A DNA stretch of 64,000 bases from Aquimonas sp. (GTDB lineage Bacteria > Pseudomonadota > Gammaproteobacteria > Xanthomonadales > Xanthomonadaceae), in assembly GCA_022241605.1 (NCBI GenBank), contig JAKOMQ010000008.1:1-64000 (forward strand), written 5' to 3'. This document shows positions 50,034 through 58,058 of this stretch, piece after piece; within the stretch, counting starts at the first letter, position 1, and the number at the start of each line of letters is the position of its first letter. The notes beneath the pieces were generated by a model. That model did no database searches. It was given only the letters and a program-made list of their open reading frames with translations, and was not told the origin of the DNA. Made by a program: the position numbers and the translations under genes.

Positions 50034-51920
50034 CTACAGATCCACGCTGCCCGCATCCAGCACCACCGGCGGCGAGCGCCCATAGGCAGGGTTGGACCAC
50101 AGCTCGTACACATAGGCACCGCGGCTGCGCTGCTGCGGCCCCACGCTGAACGGACGCCCTGGGCCGCCCTCACACATCAGGTTCTCCCCCGGGAAGCTCC
50201 GCTCCACGGCCTGGTTGCGCAGGAACTCGATGTATTCCTTGCTGGCGATCTGGAACTGCAGGCGTGCCTGCACGCTGAGTGCGCCGCTGTCCGCAGGCAG
50301 CTGCGCGGTGTACTCGGCGATGTCGTAGTTGCGCAGTCGGCGCGAGCCCGGCGTTTCCGGCGGGTAGACCGCCCCGACGGGTGCCACCTCGACGTCGTCA
50401 CCGCCGGTGAAACCCAGCGGCGGGATGCGGTTGTCCTTGGCCACGCAGTTGTTGAGCACGAAGTGGAACGCGGCCCGCCCCTGCGAGTCGGAGATGCGGC
50501 AGGACGATGTGGTGGTGTCCCAGATGCCCTGCTTCACTTCGTAGACGCGGGTTTGCGCGTCCTGCTGCAGCTCGCCGGTGTTCGGATCCCAGCGTCCGTT
50601 GCTCCACAGCAGCTCGCCGCCGGCGTCGCGTACCTCCACCTCCAGCCACATGCGCCGACCTTCGGAATAGCCGGTCGGCAGCTTGTGCCCCGCAAGGTTG
50701 GTGACCTTGACCTCGATCGCCAGGCTGTCGGCGCTGCGCTTGGCCTGCACTTCGACGGTGGCGGTGCGCTCGGTCAGCAGTTGCGTGTTCCAGGCGATGG
50801 TCTGATCGAATGCGTCGGCCAGGCCAAGCTCTGGATACTCGCCCTTGAGGATCGCCGGAATCCAGGTGTTCGCGCCCGAGAAATCATGCACCGAGAGCTG
50901 CCCGTTGCGGTTGGGCCCGAAGAAGCAGCCGAGGAACTCTTCGTTGGGATCCTCGCTGCCGGCGATCTGCATATGGCAGCCCTGGCAGGTGGTGAGGATC
51001 GGGCGCTCGATGCCCATCGGCTCGGATTGTTCCGCCGACTCGAAGCGGCTCCCGAACAACAGCGGGCCGAAATCGCTCTTCAGCCATTCCGTGTAGGTGC
51101 GCTCGATCGGAAACGGGATCCGGGTATCCACGCCGCCTGCGTTGATCAGGCTGCGCAGGGGCTGCCCGTTGATCAGGGGCGAGGTGACGTTGTGGCAGCT
51201 ACCGCACATCTCGCTGCTGGCCAGATGCGGCGAATGCTTCCACGGATGAGGCGGCGGGCTGGTGCCGTCGCTGTAGTCGTAGGGCCCGCCGCGACAGGGT
51301 CCGCTGCCGCCATCCGGACAGGTGACGTCGTCGAGCCAGATATCGCCGCTCTCGAGGTAGTTGGGCTGCCCTTGCGGCCCCCGCGGTTCGACGCGGTGGC
51401 AGTAGTGGCAGCCGATGCCGGCGTAGTCATTGCCGAAACCCGGATCGTCGTCGTAGTCGCCCTGCAGCAGGCAGCCATTGGCGCCGTTCACCAGGCCGCC
51501 GTTGCCGGTCTTGCGCACGCGGCCGCCGAACCAGCCCTCAGGCACGTGGCAGCGCAGGCACCAGTCGCCGACCCCCTCGACGCCGATGCTGAGGCCGTCG
51601 GCGTTGGCCACGTCCAGGGCAGCCCAGAACAGGGGATCGCGGCCAGCGTTGGCCATCATGGATCCCTTCCAGCTGGTCGCGGGATAGTGCGCCTCGAACG
51701 GGCTGCCGGAATGGCAGCTGGTGCAGTTGCCCGAGGCCTCCAGCGAATGCACCAGGCCCGGCTGGCTGCCGCGCGCCGTCACGTCCATGGGGGTGCCGGT
51801 CACGGCTGCATTTTGCCCTGAGGCCATTCCCCATGCGCCCGCCAGCCCCGAAGCAAGCAGGCACAGACAAGCCGCAGCCAGAAGTTGGCCACCCGTTACG
51901 GAATCCCAGACTTTCCCCAC
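50034..51920 (-). CDS. Five-heme c-type cytochrome family protein, secreted
   Basis: 628 residues from a GTG at 51920, with a hydrophobic N-terminal signal (LLAAACLCLLASGLAGAWG). Five CXXCH heme sites are present: CTSCH (66-70), CLRCH (121-125), CHYCH (171-175), CGSCH (239-243) and CQGCH (312-316). The heme part is followed by about 300 residues of strand-rich sequence without hemes (VEVQAKRSADSLAIEVKVTNLAGHKLPTGY, MWLEVEVRDAGGELLW), a pattern seen in cytochrome c554/nitrite-reductase-like multiheme proteins with NAGHKLPTG-type segments. The redox partner is unknown. It interrupts the otherwise conserved infA-clpA neighbourhood together with the FADGFE protein gene that follows it. Confidence 0.8.
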   Translation of the reverse strand: MGKVWDSVTGGQLLAAACLCLLASGLAGAWGMASGQNAAVTGTPMDVTARGSQPGLVHSLEASGNCTSCHSGSPFEAHYPATSWKGSMMANAGRDPLFWAALDVANADGLSIGVEGVGDWCLRCHVPEGWFGGRVRKTGNGGLVNGANGCLLQGDYDDDPGFGNDYAGIGCHYCHRVEPRGPQGQPNYLESGDIWLDDVTCPDGGSGPCRGGPYDYSDGTSPPPHPWKHSPHLASSEMCGSCHNVTSPLINGQPLRSLINAGGVDTRIPFPIERTYTEWLKSDFGPLLFGSRFESAEQSEPMGIERPILTTCQGCHMQIAGSEDPNEEFLGCFFGPNRNGQLSVHDFSGANTWIPAILKGEYPELGLADAFDQTIAWNTQLLTERTATVEVQAKRSADSLAIEVKVTNLAGHKLPTGYSEGRRMWLEVEVRDAGGELLWSNGRWDPNTGELQQDAQTRVYEVKQGIWDTTTSSCRISDSQGRAAFHFVLNNCVAKDNRIPPLGFTGGDDVEVAPVGAVYPPETPGSRRLRNYDIAEYTAQLPADSGALSVQARLQFQIASKEYIEFLRNQAVERSFPGENLMCEGGPGRPFSVGPQQRSRGAYVYELWSNPAYGRSPPVVLDAGSVDL

Positions 51921-52025
51921 GCTTCACCCCGAAAGACACGGGCCCTCGCATCCAGCGGGGCCCAGTGCGTCGAGGGTAGAAGCCGGCGCGCCCGCTGGCA
52001 AGCGACGCGCCGGCGGGAGACGATC

Positions 52026-54299
52026 TCAGTCGACGGCGCTCAACTCGGGCTGGGCCTCTTCCGCCGTCTCCACGAACAGCTTGCCATCGCGCACGCCGAC
52101 GCTGACCCGGCCGCCGCGCACCAGCTTGCCGAACAGCAGCTCGTCGGCCAGCGGGCGTTTGACCTGCTCCTGGATCACCCGGGCCATTGGACGCGCGCCC
52201 ATTTGCGGATCAAAGCCGTTCTGGGCCAGCCAGCGGCGCGCCTCCGGATCCACGCTGAGGGCGACGTGCTTCTCCTGCAGCTGGGTTTCGAGCTCGATGA
52301 TGAACTTGTCGACCACGCGAAGGATGTGGTCGAAGTCCAGCCCGCCGAACTGCACGATGGCGTCCAGACGGTTGCGGAACTCCGGCGAGAAGCTCTTGCG
52401 GATGACTTCCATGGCGTCGGTGGCGTGGCTCTGCTCGACGAAGCCGATGCTGCGGCGGGCCGCCTGGGCAGCCCCGGCATTGGTGGTCATCACCACGATC
52501 ACGTTGCGGAAATTGGCCTCGCGTCCGTTGGTGTCGGTCAGGGCGCCGCGGTCCATCACCTGCAGCAGGACATTGAACACGTCCGGGTGGGCTTTCTCGA
52601 TTTCGTCCAGCAGCAGCACGCAGTGCGGGGTCTTGACGATCTTTTCGGTCAGCAGGCCGCCCTGATCAAACCCGACGTAGCCAGGAGGTGCGCCGATCAG
52701 GCGGCTGACGGAGTGTGCCTCCATGTACTCGGACATGTCGAAGCGCACCAGCTCGATCCCGAGCTGCATCGCCAGCTGGCGGGTGACTTCGGTCTTGCCG
52801 ACGCCGGTCGGGCCGGCGAACAGGAAGCTGCCGATGGGCTTGTCCGGGTTGGCCAGCCCGGAGCGCGCCATCTTGATGGCCGCAGCGAGAGAGTCGATCG
52901 CAACGTCCTGGCCGAACACCACCATCTTCAGGTTGCGGTCGAGGTTACGCAGCACATCGCGATCCGAGGCCGAAACCTGCTTGGCCGGGATCCGCGCCAT
53001 GCGAGCAACGATGTACTCGATCTCGGCGACATCGATCACGGCCTTCCGCTGGTCTTCCGGCAGCAGGCGCTGCCGCGCACCGGCCTCGTCGATCACGTCG
53101 ATGGCCTTGTCCGGCAGCAGACGGTCGCCGATGTGCTTGACCGACAGGTCCACCGCCGCCTGCAGGGCGTCGCCGAGGTACTCGACCCGGTGATGCTCCT
53201 CGAACTTGCTCTTCAGCCCGTTGAGGATGGCGACCGCGTCCGCCACCGAGGGCTCGACCACGTCGATCTTCTGGAAGCGCCGCGCCAGCGCGCGATCCTT
53301 CTCGAACACGCCACGGTATTCCTGGAATGTGGTGGAGCCGATGCAGCGCATCTCACCCGATGCCAGCACCGGCTTGATCAGGTTGCTGGCATCCATGGTG
53401 CCGCCGGACGCAGATCCAGCGCCGATAATCGTGTGGATTTCGTCGATGAACAGGATGGCGCCCGGCTCCTTCTTGAGCTGGGCCAGCACGGCCTTCAGGC
53501 GCTTTTCGAAGTCGCCGCGGTATTTGGTGCCGGCCACTAGGGCGCCGAGATCGAGCGCATAGATGGTGGCCTCGGCGAGCACCTCGGGGACTTCGCCGTC
53601 GACAATGCGCTTGGCCAGGCCTTCAGCCAGCGCGGTCTTACCCACGCCCGCCTCGCCAACGAACAAGGGATTGTTCTTGCGGCGGCGGCACAGCACCTGG
53701 ATGGTGCGCTCGATCTCCTCGGCGCGGCCGATAAGCGGGTCGATCTTGCCCTGCTTGGCCAGTTCGTTGAGGTTGGCCGCAAACTCGTTGAGGGGGTTGG
53801 CCTTTGCTTCCTCGCCCTCGCCCTCTTTCTGCGCTTCACCCTCGGCCGGCTTGGTCTGCTCGCTGGTCAGCTTGGCCACGCCATGGCTGATGTAATTGAC
53901 GACGTCGAGCCGGCTGATTTCCTGCTGGCCGAGGAAGTAGACCGCATGGCTGTCCTTTTCGCCAAAGATGGCGACCAGGACATTCGCCCCGGTAACCTCT
54001 TTCCGCCCCGAGGACTGCACGTGGTAGACCGCTCGCTGCAGCACGCGCTGGAAACCCAGCGTGGGCTGGGTGTCGCGCGTGTCGTCGGCAGCCAGCACCG
54101 GCACCGTTTCGCCGATGATGTTGCGCAGGTCGTTGATGAGTCGGCCCAGATCCGCGCCGCAGGCGCGCAATACCGACACCGCTGAGGGATTCTCGAGCAG
54201 CGCCAGCAGAAGGTGCTCGACCGTCATGAACTCATGGCGTGCCTCGCGGGCCTGCTTGTAGCACTGGCCGATGCTGAACTCGAGATCTTTGCTGAACAT
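52026..54299 (-). CDS. clpA: ATP-dependent Clp protease ATP-binding subunit ClpA
   Basis: 757 residues from the ATG at 54299, matching E. coli ClpA length. The N-domain ([34 protein letters not shown]) binds ClpS. Two AAA+ modules follow: Walker [16 protein letters not shown] with [17 protein letters not shown], and [15 protein letters not shown] with [27 protein letters not shown]. No long middle domain separates them, so it is ClpA, not ClpB. It unfolds substrates for ClpP. It starts 80 bases after clpS. Confidence 0.96.
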   Translation of the reverse strand: MFSKDLEFSIGQCYKQAREARHEFMTVEHLLLALLENPSAVSVLRACGADLGRLINDLRNIIGETVPVLAADDTRDTQPTLGFQRVLQRAVYHVQSSGRKEVTGANVLVAIFGEKDSHAVYFLGQQEISRLDVVNYISHGVAKLTSEQTKPAEGEAQKEGEGEEAKANPLNEFAANLNELAKQGKIDPLIGRAEEIERTIQVLCRRRKNNPLFVGEAGVGKTALAEGLAKRIVDGEVPEVLAEATIYALDLGALVAGTKYRGDFEKRLKAVLAQLKKEPGAILFIDEIHTIIGAGSASGGTMDASNLIKPVLASGEMRCIGSTTFQEYRGVFEKDRALARRFQKIDVVEPSVADAVAILNGLKSKFEEHHRVEYLGDALQAAVDLSVKHIGDRLLPDKAIDVIDEAGARQRLLPEDQRKAVIDVAEIEYIVARMARIPAKQVSASDRDVLRNLDRNLKMVVFGQDVAIDSLAAAIKMARSGLANPDKPIGSFLFAGPTGVGKTEVTRQLAMQLGIELVRFDMSEYMEAHSVSRLIGAPPGYVGFDQGGLLTEKIVKTPHCVLLLDEIEKAHPDVFNVLLQVMDRGALTDTNGREANFRNVIVVMTTNAGAAQAARRSIGFVEQSHATDAMEVIRKSFSPEFRNRLDAIVQFGGLDFDHILRVVDKFIIELETQLQEKHVALSVDPEARRWLAQNGFDPQMGARPMARVIQEQVKRPLADELLFGKLVRGGRVSVGVRDGKLFVETAEEAQPELSAVD

Positions 54300-54379
54300 G
54301 CCGTCGCTCCTTGAGCCTTGCGGGTGCCGCCTGTGCTGCCTTGCCGCCTGCCCGTCTATCGGGAGGCGTGGGGCCTGTT

Positions 54380-54754
54380 TTACGCCTTTTCCATACTGCA
54401 CATCAGGGGATGCTGATGCGTGCGTGCGAACTCGTTCACCTGTTGGACCTTGGTTTCAGCCACTTCATGGGTATACACGCCGCAGACGCCCTTGCCGCGG
54501 GTGTGGACGTGCAGCATCACTTGCGTGGCGCGCTCTGCATCCATGTTGAAGAACACCCGCAACACTTCAACGACGAAATCCATGGGGGTGTAGTCATCAT
54601 TCAACAGCACCACCTGGTAAAGCGGCGGCCGGGCAACCTCAGGCCGGGCTTCCTCGACCGCCACCCCGCGCTGCGGGGATTGGTCAGGAGCGCCATCGGG
54701 GTCACCGAGCCGGGGGAAGGCGGAGCAATGCGATGGATTCTGCTGTGCACTCAT
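54380..54754 (-). CDS. clpS: ATP-dependent Clp protease adaptor ClpS
   Basis: 124 residues from the ATG at 54754 (an in-frame start 12 codons upstream is possible; neither has a strong ribosome-binding site). The folded domain contains [20 protein letters not shown], where the N-degron pocket residues lie, then [21 protein letters not shown] and [20 protein letters not shown]. The N-terminal 40 residues form the flexible extension that engages ClpA. It hands N-end-rule substrates to ClpAP; aat, which makes such substrates, is in the same block. Confidence 0.95.
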   Translation of the reverse strand: MSAQQNPSHCSAFPRLGDPDGAPDQSPQRGVAVEEARPEVARPPLYQVVLLNDDYTPMDFVVEVLRVFFNMDAERATQVMLHVHTRGKGVCGVYTHEVAETKVQQVNEFARTHQHPLMCSMEKA

Positions 54755-54929
54755 GAGTTCGTAATGTGGTTGCCAGTGGAGCGTATACAAGGGCGACCGG
54801 TTTCTCTCCGCGGGATTCCGGCCAGTCTGTAGCGTGGAGCGTCAAGCGCGCCTGAAGCCCTGCTGCGGGAAAACGCAAGGCCTGCGCGCTGATGTAAAGT
54901 CTCGCCCCTCGCAGCCGGCGGTGCAGCCA

Positions 54930-55391
54930 GTGCCCAAGAGTGACATCCAGTTCAACCCGGACATCACCGTCGCCTGCGTCATCGTACGCGAGGGGCGCTT
55001 CCTGCTGGTGGAGGAAGACGTGCATGGTCGCAGGGTGCTGAACCAACCCGCCGGGCACCTGGAGCCAGATGAAGGCCTGGTCGAAGCGGCGCAACGGGAA
55101 GCCCTGGAGGAAACCGGCTGGCGGGTGCGCCCCACAAGTTTCATCGGCAGCTACCTGTGGCGCGCCGGGACTGGCAAAACCTACATCCGCTTCGCCTTCG
55201 CCGCCGATGCCCTGGAGCACGATCCGCGCCGGCCGCTGGACGCCGGCATCGTGGGCTGCGTGTGGCTGTCGCCCGCCGAGATGCGGGCGCAGTCGGCACG
55301 CCTGCGCAGCCCGCTGGTGCTGGCGGCGGTCGACGACTACCTCGGCGGCCAGCGCGCCTCGCTGGATCTGGTCCGGCACGTGGGCGGCTGA
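54930..55391 (+). CDS. nudJ: NUDIX hydrolase, NudJ-like
   Basis: About 153 residues taking GTG at 54930 as start ([19 protein letters not shown]); a GTG at 54834 gives a longer, less family-like N-terminus and no start has a strong ribosome-binding site. The Nudix box is intact: G in [23 protein letters not shown] with REALEETGW providing the metal-binding glutamates. The gene order nudJ-mnmA-hflD is that of E. coli, where NudJ is a phosphatase acting on HMP-pyrophosphate and other nucleotides, which supports the symbol. Confidence 0.88.
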   Translation: MPKSDIQFNPDITVACVIVREGRFLLVEEDVHGRRVLNQPAGHLEPDEGLVEAAQREALEETGWRVRPTSFIGSYLWRAGTGKTYIRFAFAADALEHDPRRPLDAGIVGCVWLSPAEMRAQSARLRSPLVLAAVDDYLGGQRASLDLVRHVGG

Positions 55392-55396
55392 AGCCG

Positions 55397-56557
55397 ATGC
55401 AGCCCGGCACCGTCATCGTCGGCATGTCTGGCGGGGTCGACTCTTCTGTCGCCGCCCTGCTGCTGCAGCGCGCAGGCCTGCCAGTCGAGGGTCTGTTCAT
55501 GCAGAACTGGGAAGAAGACAGCCGCGAGGGCGGCTGCCGCGCCGAGGACGACCGTCGTGACGCCATCGCCGTCTGCGGCCGATTGAGCCTGCGCTGCCAC
55601 ACCCGCAACTTCGCTGCCGAGTACTGGGACGGCGTGTTCCGCCACTTCATCGACGAGTACGCAGCCGGCCGTACGCCCAACCCCGACATCCTCTGCAACC
55701 GCGAGATCAAGTTCCGCACCTTCCTCGAGCAGGCCCAAGCACTCGGCGCCGAACGCATCGCCACCGGCCACTACGCCCGTGTCCGCCAGCTTGACGGCCG
55801 CTGGCAGCTGCTGCGTGGCGTCGACGCCGGCAAGGACCAGAGCTATTTCCTGTACACCCTGGGCCAGGCCCAGCTCGCCGCCACCCTGTTTCCGATCGGC
55901 GAGCTGCCCAAACCCGAGGTGCGCCGAATCGCCCAGCAGGCCGGCCTGCCGACCCACGCCAAGAAGGACTCGACCGGCATCTGCTTCATCGGCGAGCGCG
56001 ACTTCCGGGCGTTCCTGAGCCGCTATCTACCCGCCCGTGAAGGCGAGCTGGTCGATCCGCAGGGCGTGGTGCTGGGAACCCACCCCGGGGCGTTCTTCTT
56101 CACTCTCGGTCAGCGTGAGGGGCTGAATCTTGGCGGGGTACGCGGGCGTCCGCAGGCGCCGTGGTTCGTGGTCGGCAAGGACGTAGCGCGCAATCGCGTG
56201 GTGGTGGATCAGGGCCACGACAGCCCCTGGCTGCAGTCGCAGTCCTTGCTCACCGCAGCGGCAGACTGGGTCGACGGCACCCCGCCTGCGACCGAGTTCG
56301 ACTGCACCGCGCGCAGCCGCTATCGGCAGGCTGATCAGGCGTGCCAGGTGCGCGTACTGGCAGACGGCAGCCTGCAGGTGCACTTCGCCCAGGCGCAGCG
56401 CGCCGTTACCCCGGGGCAATCGCTGGTGCTGTATCGCGACGAGGTTTGCCTGGGTGGGGCAGTGATCCAACACACCGACGCGCTGCTGCAGCGCGCGGAC
56501 TATCTGGAGCGGGCCGCTGTGGCCGGGCTCGACATCCAACGGGAGTCATTCGCATGA
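55397..56557 (+). CDS. mnmA: tRNA-specific 2-thiouridylase MnmA
   Basis: 386 residues. It thiolates U34 of tRNA-Glu, -Gln and -Lys using sulfur from the TusE relay. The PP-loop ATP site is [16 protein letters not shown], the catalytic cysteine is in [12 protein letters not shown] (Cys100) and the second in [25 protein letters not shown] and [15 protein letters not shown] complete the signature. It starts five bases after the nudJ stop and overlaps hflD as ATGA. Confidence 0.96.
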   Translation: MQPGTVIVGMSGGVDSSVAALLLQRAGLPVEGLFMQNWEEDSREGGCRAEDDRRDAIAVCGRLSLRCHTRNFAAEYWDGVFRHFIDEYAAGRTPNPDILCNREIKFRTFLEQAQALGAERIATGHYARVRQLDGRWQLLRGVDAGKDQSYFLYTLGQAQLAATLFPIGELPKPEVRRIAQQAGLPTHAKKDSTGICFIGERDFRAFLSRYLPAREGELVDPQGVVLGTHPGAFFFTLGQREGLNLGGVRGRPQAPWFVVGKDVARNRVVVDQGHDSPWLQSQSLLTAAADWVDGTPPATEFDCTARSRYRQADQACQVRVLADGSLQVHFAQAQRAVTPGQSLVLYRDEVCLGGAVIQHTDALLQRADYLERAAVAGLDIQRESFA

Positions 56558-57162
56558 GGGACCGCGCGATCGCGCTGGCCGGGCTGCTGCAGGCGCTGAC
56601 GGCAGTGCGCCGGATCGCCCACGACGGCGAGGCGCCCATCGAGCTGCTCAAGCCCTGCATCGACAGCGTGTTCGCCATCGATGCGCCCGATGCGCCGGCC
56701 ATCTACGGCGATGCGGCGTCGCTGGCGCCGGGGCTGCGCTGCCTGCTGCAGCAGGCAGAAGGCCCAGGCCTGGATCCCGCGATTTCGCGCATGGCCGTCA
56801 CCGTGCTGCAGATCGAGCGGCGGCTGGTCCGCGACCCTGACATGCTGCAGCGACTGCAGCGCGAGCTGCGCACCATCGAGCGCCAGCGCGATCACTTCGG
56901 CAGCGAGCACGCCACAGTCATCGAGCGGCTCGCGCAGCTCTACGCCGACACCATCAGCCAGCTCAAGCCGCGGGTGATGGTACAGGGCAATCCGGTCCAG
57001 CTCTCGCAGCCGCGGGTAGTCGCCCAGATCCGCGCCACCCTGCTGGCCGCCGTGCGCGCCGCCGTGCTGTGGCGCCAGAGCGGCGGCAGCTATTGGGATT
57101 TCGCGCTGCGCCGACGCGCGCTGTCCGGCGCGGCGCGCGCACTGCTGGAGCCAACGAGCTGA
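56554..57162 (+). CDS. hflD: High-frequency lysogenization protein HflD homolog
   Basis: 202 residues from the ATG at 56554, overlapping the mnmA stop. It is helical and without a signal peptide. [19 protein letters not shown] at the start, [54 protein letters not shown] and [29 protein letters not shown] are typical of HflD/YcfC. In E. coli it modulates phage lambda CII stability and sits before purB; purB is not found here, a dispersed repeat follows instead. Confidence 0.92.
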   Translation: MRDRAIALAGLLQALTAVRRIAHDGEAPIELLKPCIDSVFAIDAPDAPAIYGDAASLAPGLRCLLQQAEGPGLDPAISRMAVTVLQIERRLVRDPDMLQRLQRELRTIERQRDHFGSEHATVIERLAQLYADTISQLKPRVMVQGNPVQLSQPRVVAQIRATLLAAVRAAVLWRQSGGSYWDFALRRRALSGAARALLEPTS

Positions 57163-57257
57163 AGCCGAGCGCAAGCAGACGCCGCTGCGAAGCGCAGCCG
57201 CGACGCCGTGCACGCCGGCGCTCTACCTTCGCCCGGATACCGCGACTCCAGATCGCA

Positions 57258-57450
57258 AAAGGCTCAAAGCGTTTGAAAAAAGCCAGACGCCGTCGCGAGG
57301 GGGGCGCTGGGCGTTGGTGGCAAAGCGCGGTCTGTGAACACAAGGCAGTTTGCTGAACCAAATGACCGCAGGATTCGCGCAGCGCGCTGCCGCCACGAGC
57401 GTCCAGCGGCGGCCCCTGCAGGCGGAGGGTTCTTTCGCACGCTCGCAGAT
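57258..57450. repeat. Dispersed intergenic repeat, copy B
   Basis: Related to copy A at 12250-12425, in the same orientation, with shared blocks AGCCAGACGCC(G/A)TCGCGAGGGG, CGCTGGGCGTT, CCAAATGACC, ATTCGCG.AGCGCG.TGCCGCCACG and GCGTCCAGCGGCGGCC. Estimated identity over the aligned part is about three quarters by eye. It occupies most of the 410-base gap after hflD; the rest of the gap shows no supported gene. Confidence 0.65.
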
Positions 57451-57572
57451 TGGTTCGGACAGCAGCAAAGCCAGTGCGGCCGCTGTGGGTGCGGGGCCGT
57501 CGTGGCCCCCGACCGCGCCAGACACCGTGGAACCCGGTGCGCCCGCATATCGCGCCGCATACCGGAGGCCAC

Positions 57573-57995
57573 ATGCCCACAACAACTCGCCCCACTACCC
57601 GCCCGCGCCCCAGCCTGCCCGGCCCACGCCCTGGCGTCGCCGATGCACCCGTTGTTCTAGCGAACAAGCGTGTCCACCTCCAGGCGGGTGTGTCCTGGCT
57701 GGACGGCACAGAGGACCTGATCGTCGCAGTCGCCGTCGTCGATACCGAGGGCATGCCAGTCAACGGACTTACCAAGTCGCGCTTCAAGCTCTGGCAGCTC
57801 GGCCACCATTTCGGCGAGCTCAGCATCAGCCACGTGGTGGCGCTCGGAAGCCTGCCGACCCTGGCCGGGCACTACCATCTGGTGGTGCGCCACTGGGCTC
57901 TTGCGCGAGTGGCCCAGCTGCCGTTCTGCGTGCAGGTGGTGCAGGCCGGCAAGCTGGCGGGCAGCTTGGTCATCAGCGCCACCAAGGCCGCCTGA
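57573..57995 (+). CDS. Hypothetical protein of unknown function
   Basis: 140 residues from the ATG at 57573, with GGAGG six bases upstream. A Pro/Thr/Arg-rich first 25 residues precede a compact strand-rich domain: VVLANKRVHLQAGVSWLDGTEDLIVAVAVVDTEGMPVNGL, with alternating hydrophobic residues, then KLWQLGHHFGELSISHVVAL and GHYHLVVRHWALARV. It resembles an immunoglobulin-like or C2-like sandwich by eye. There is no signal peptide or membrane helix. It ends 13 bases before a bidirectional terminator. Family not recognised. Confidence 0.6.
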   Translation: MPTTTRPTTRPRPSLPGPRPGVADAPVVLANKRVHLQAGVSWLDGTEDLIVAVAVVDTEGMPVNGLTKSRFKLWQLGHHFGELSISHVVALGSLPTLAGHYHLVVRHWALARVAQLPFCVQVVQAGKLAGSLVISATKAA

Positions 57996-58007
57996 GCCAC
58001 AGAAAAA

Positions 58008-58036
58008 CGAAGGGCCCGCACTGGCGGGCCCTTCGT
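58008..58036. terminator. Bidirectional terminator
   Basis: A 12-bp perfect stem (58008-58019 with 58024-58035, loop ACTG) between two convergent genes. AAAAA precedes it on the plus strand (T5 on the reverse strand) and TTGT follows it, so it should work best for the acylase gene. Confidence 0.8.
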
Positions 58037-58058
58037 TGTCTCAAGGATCAAACACGGA

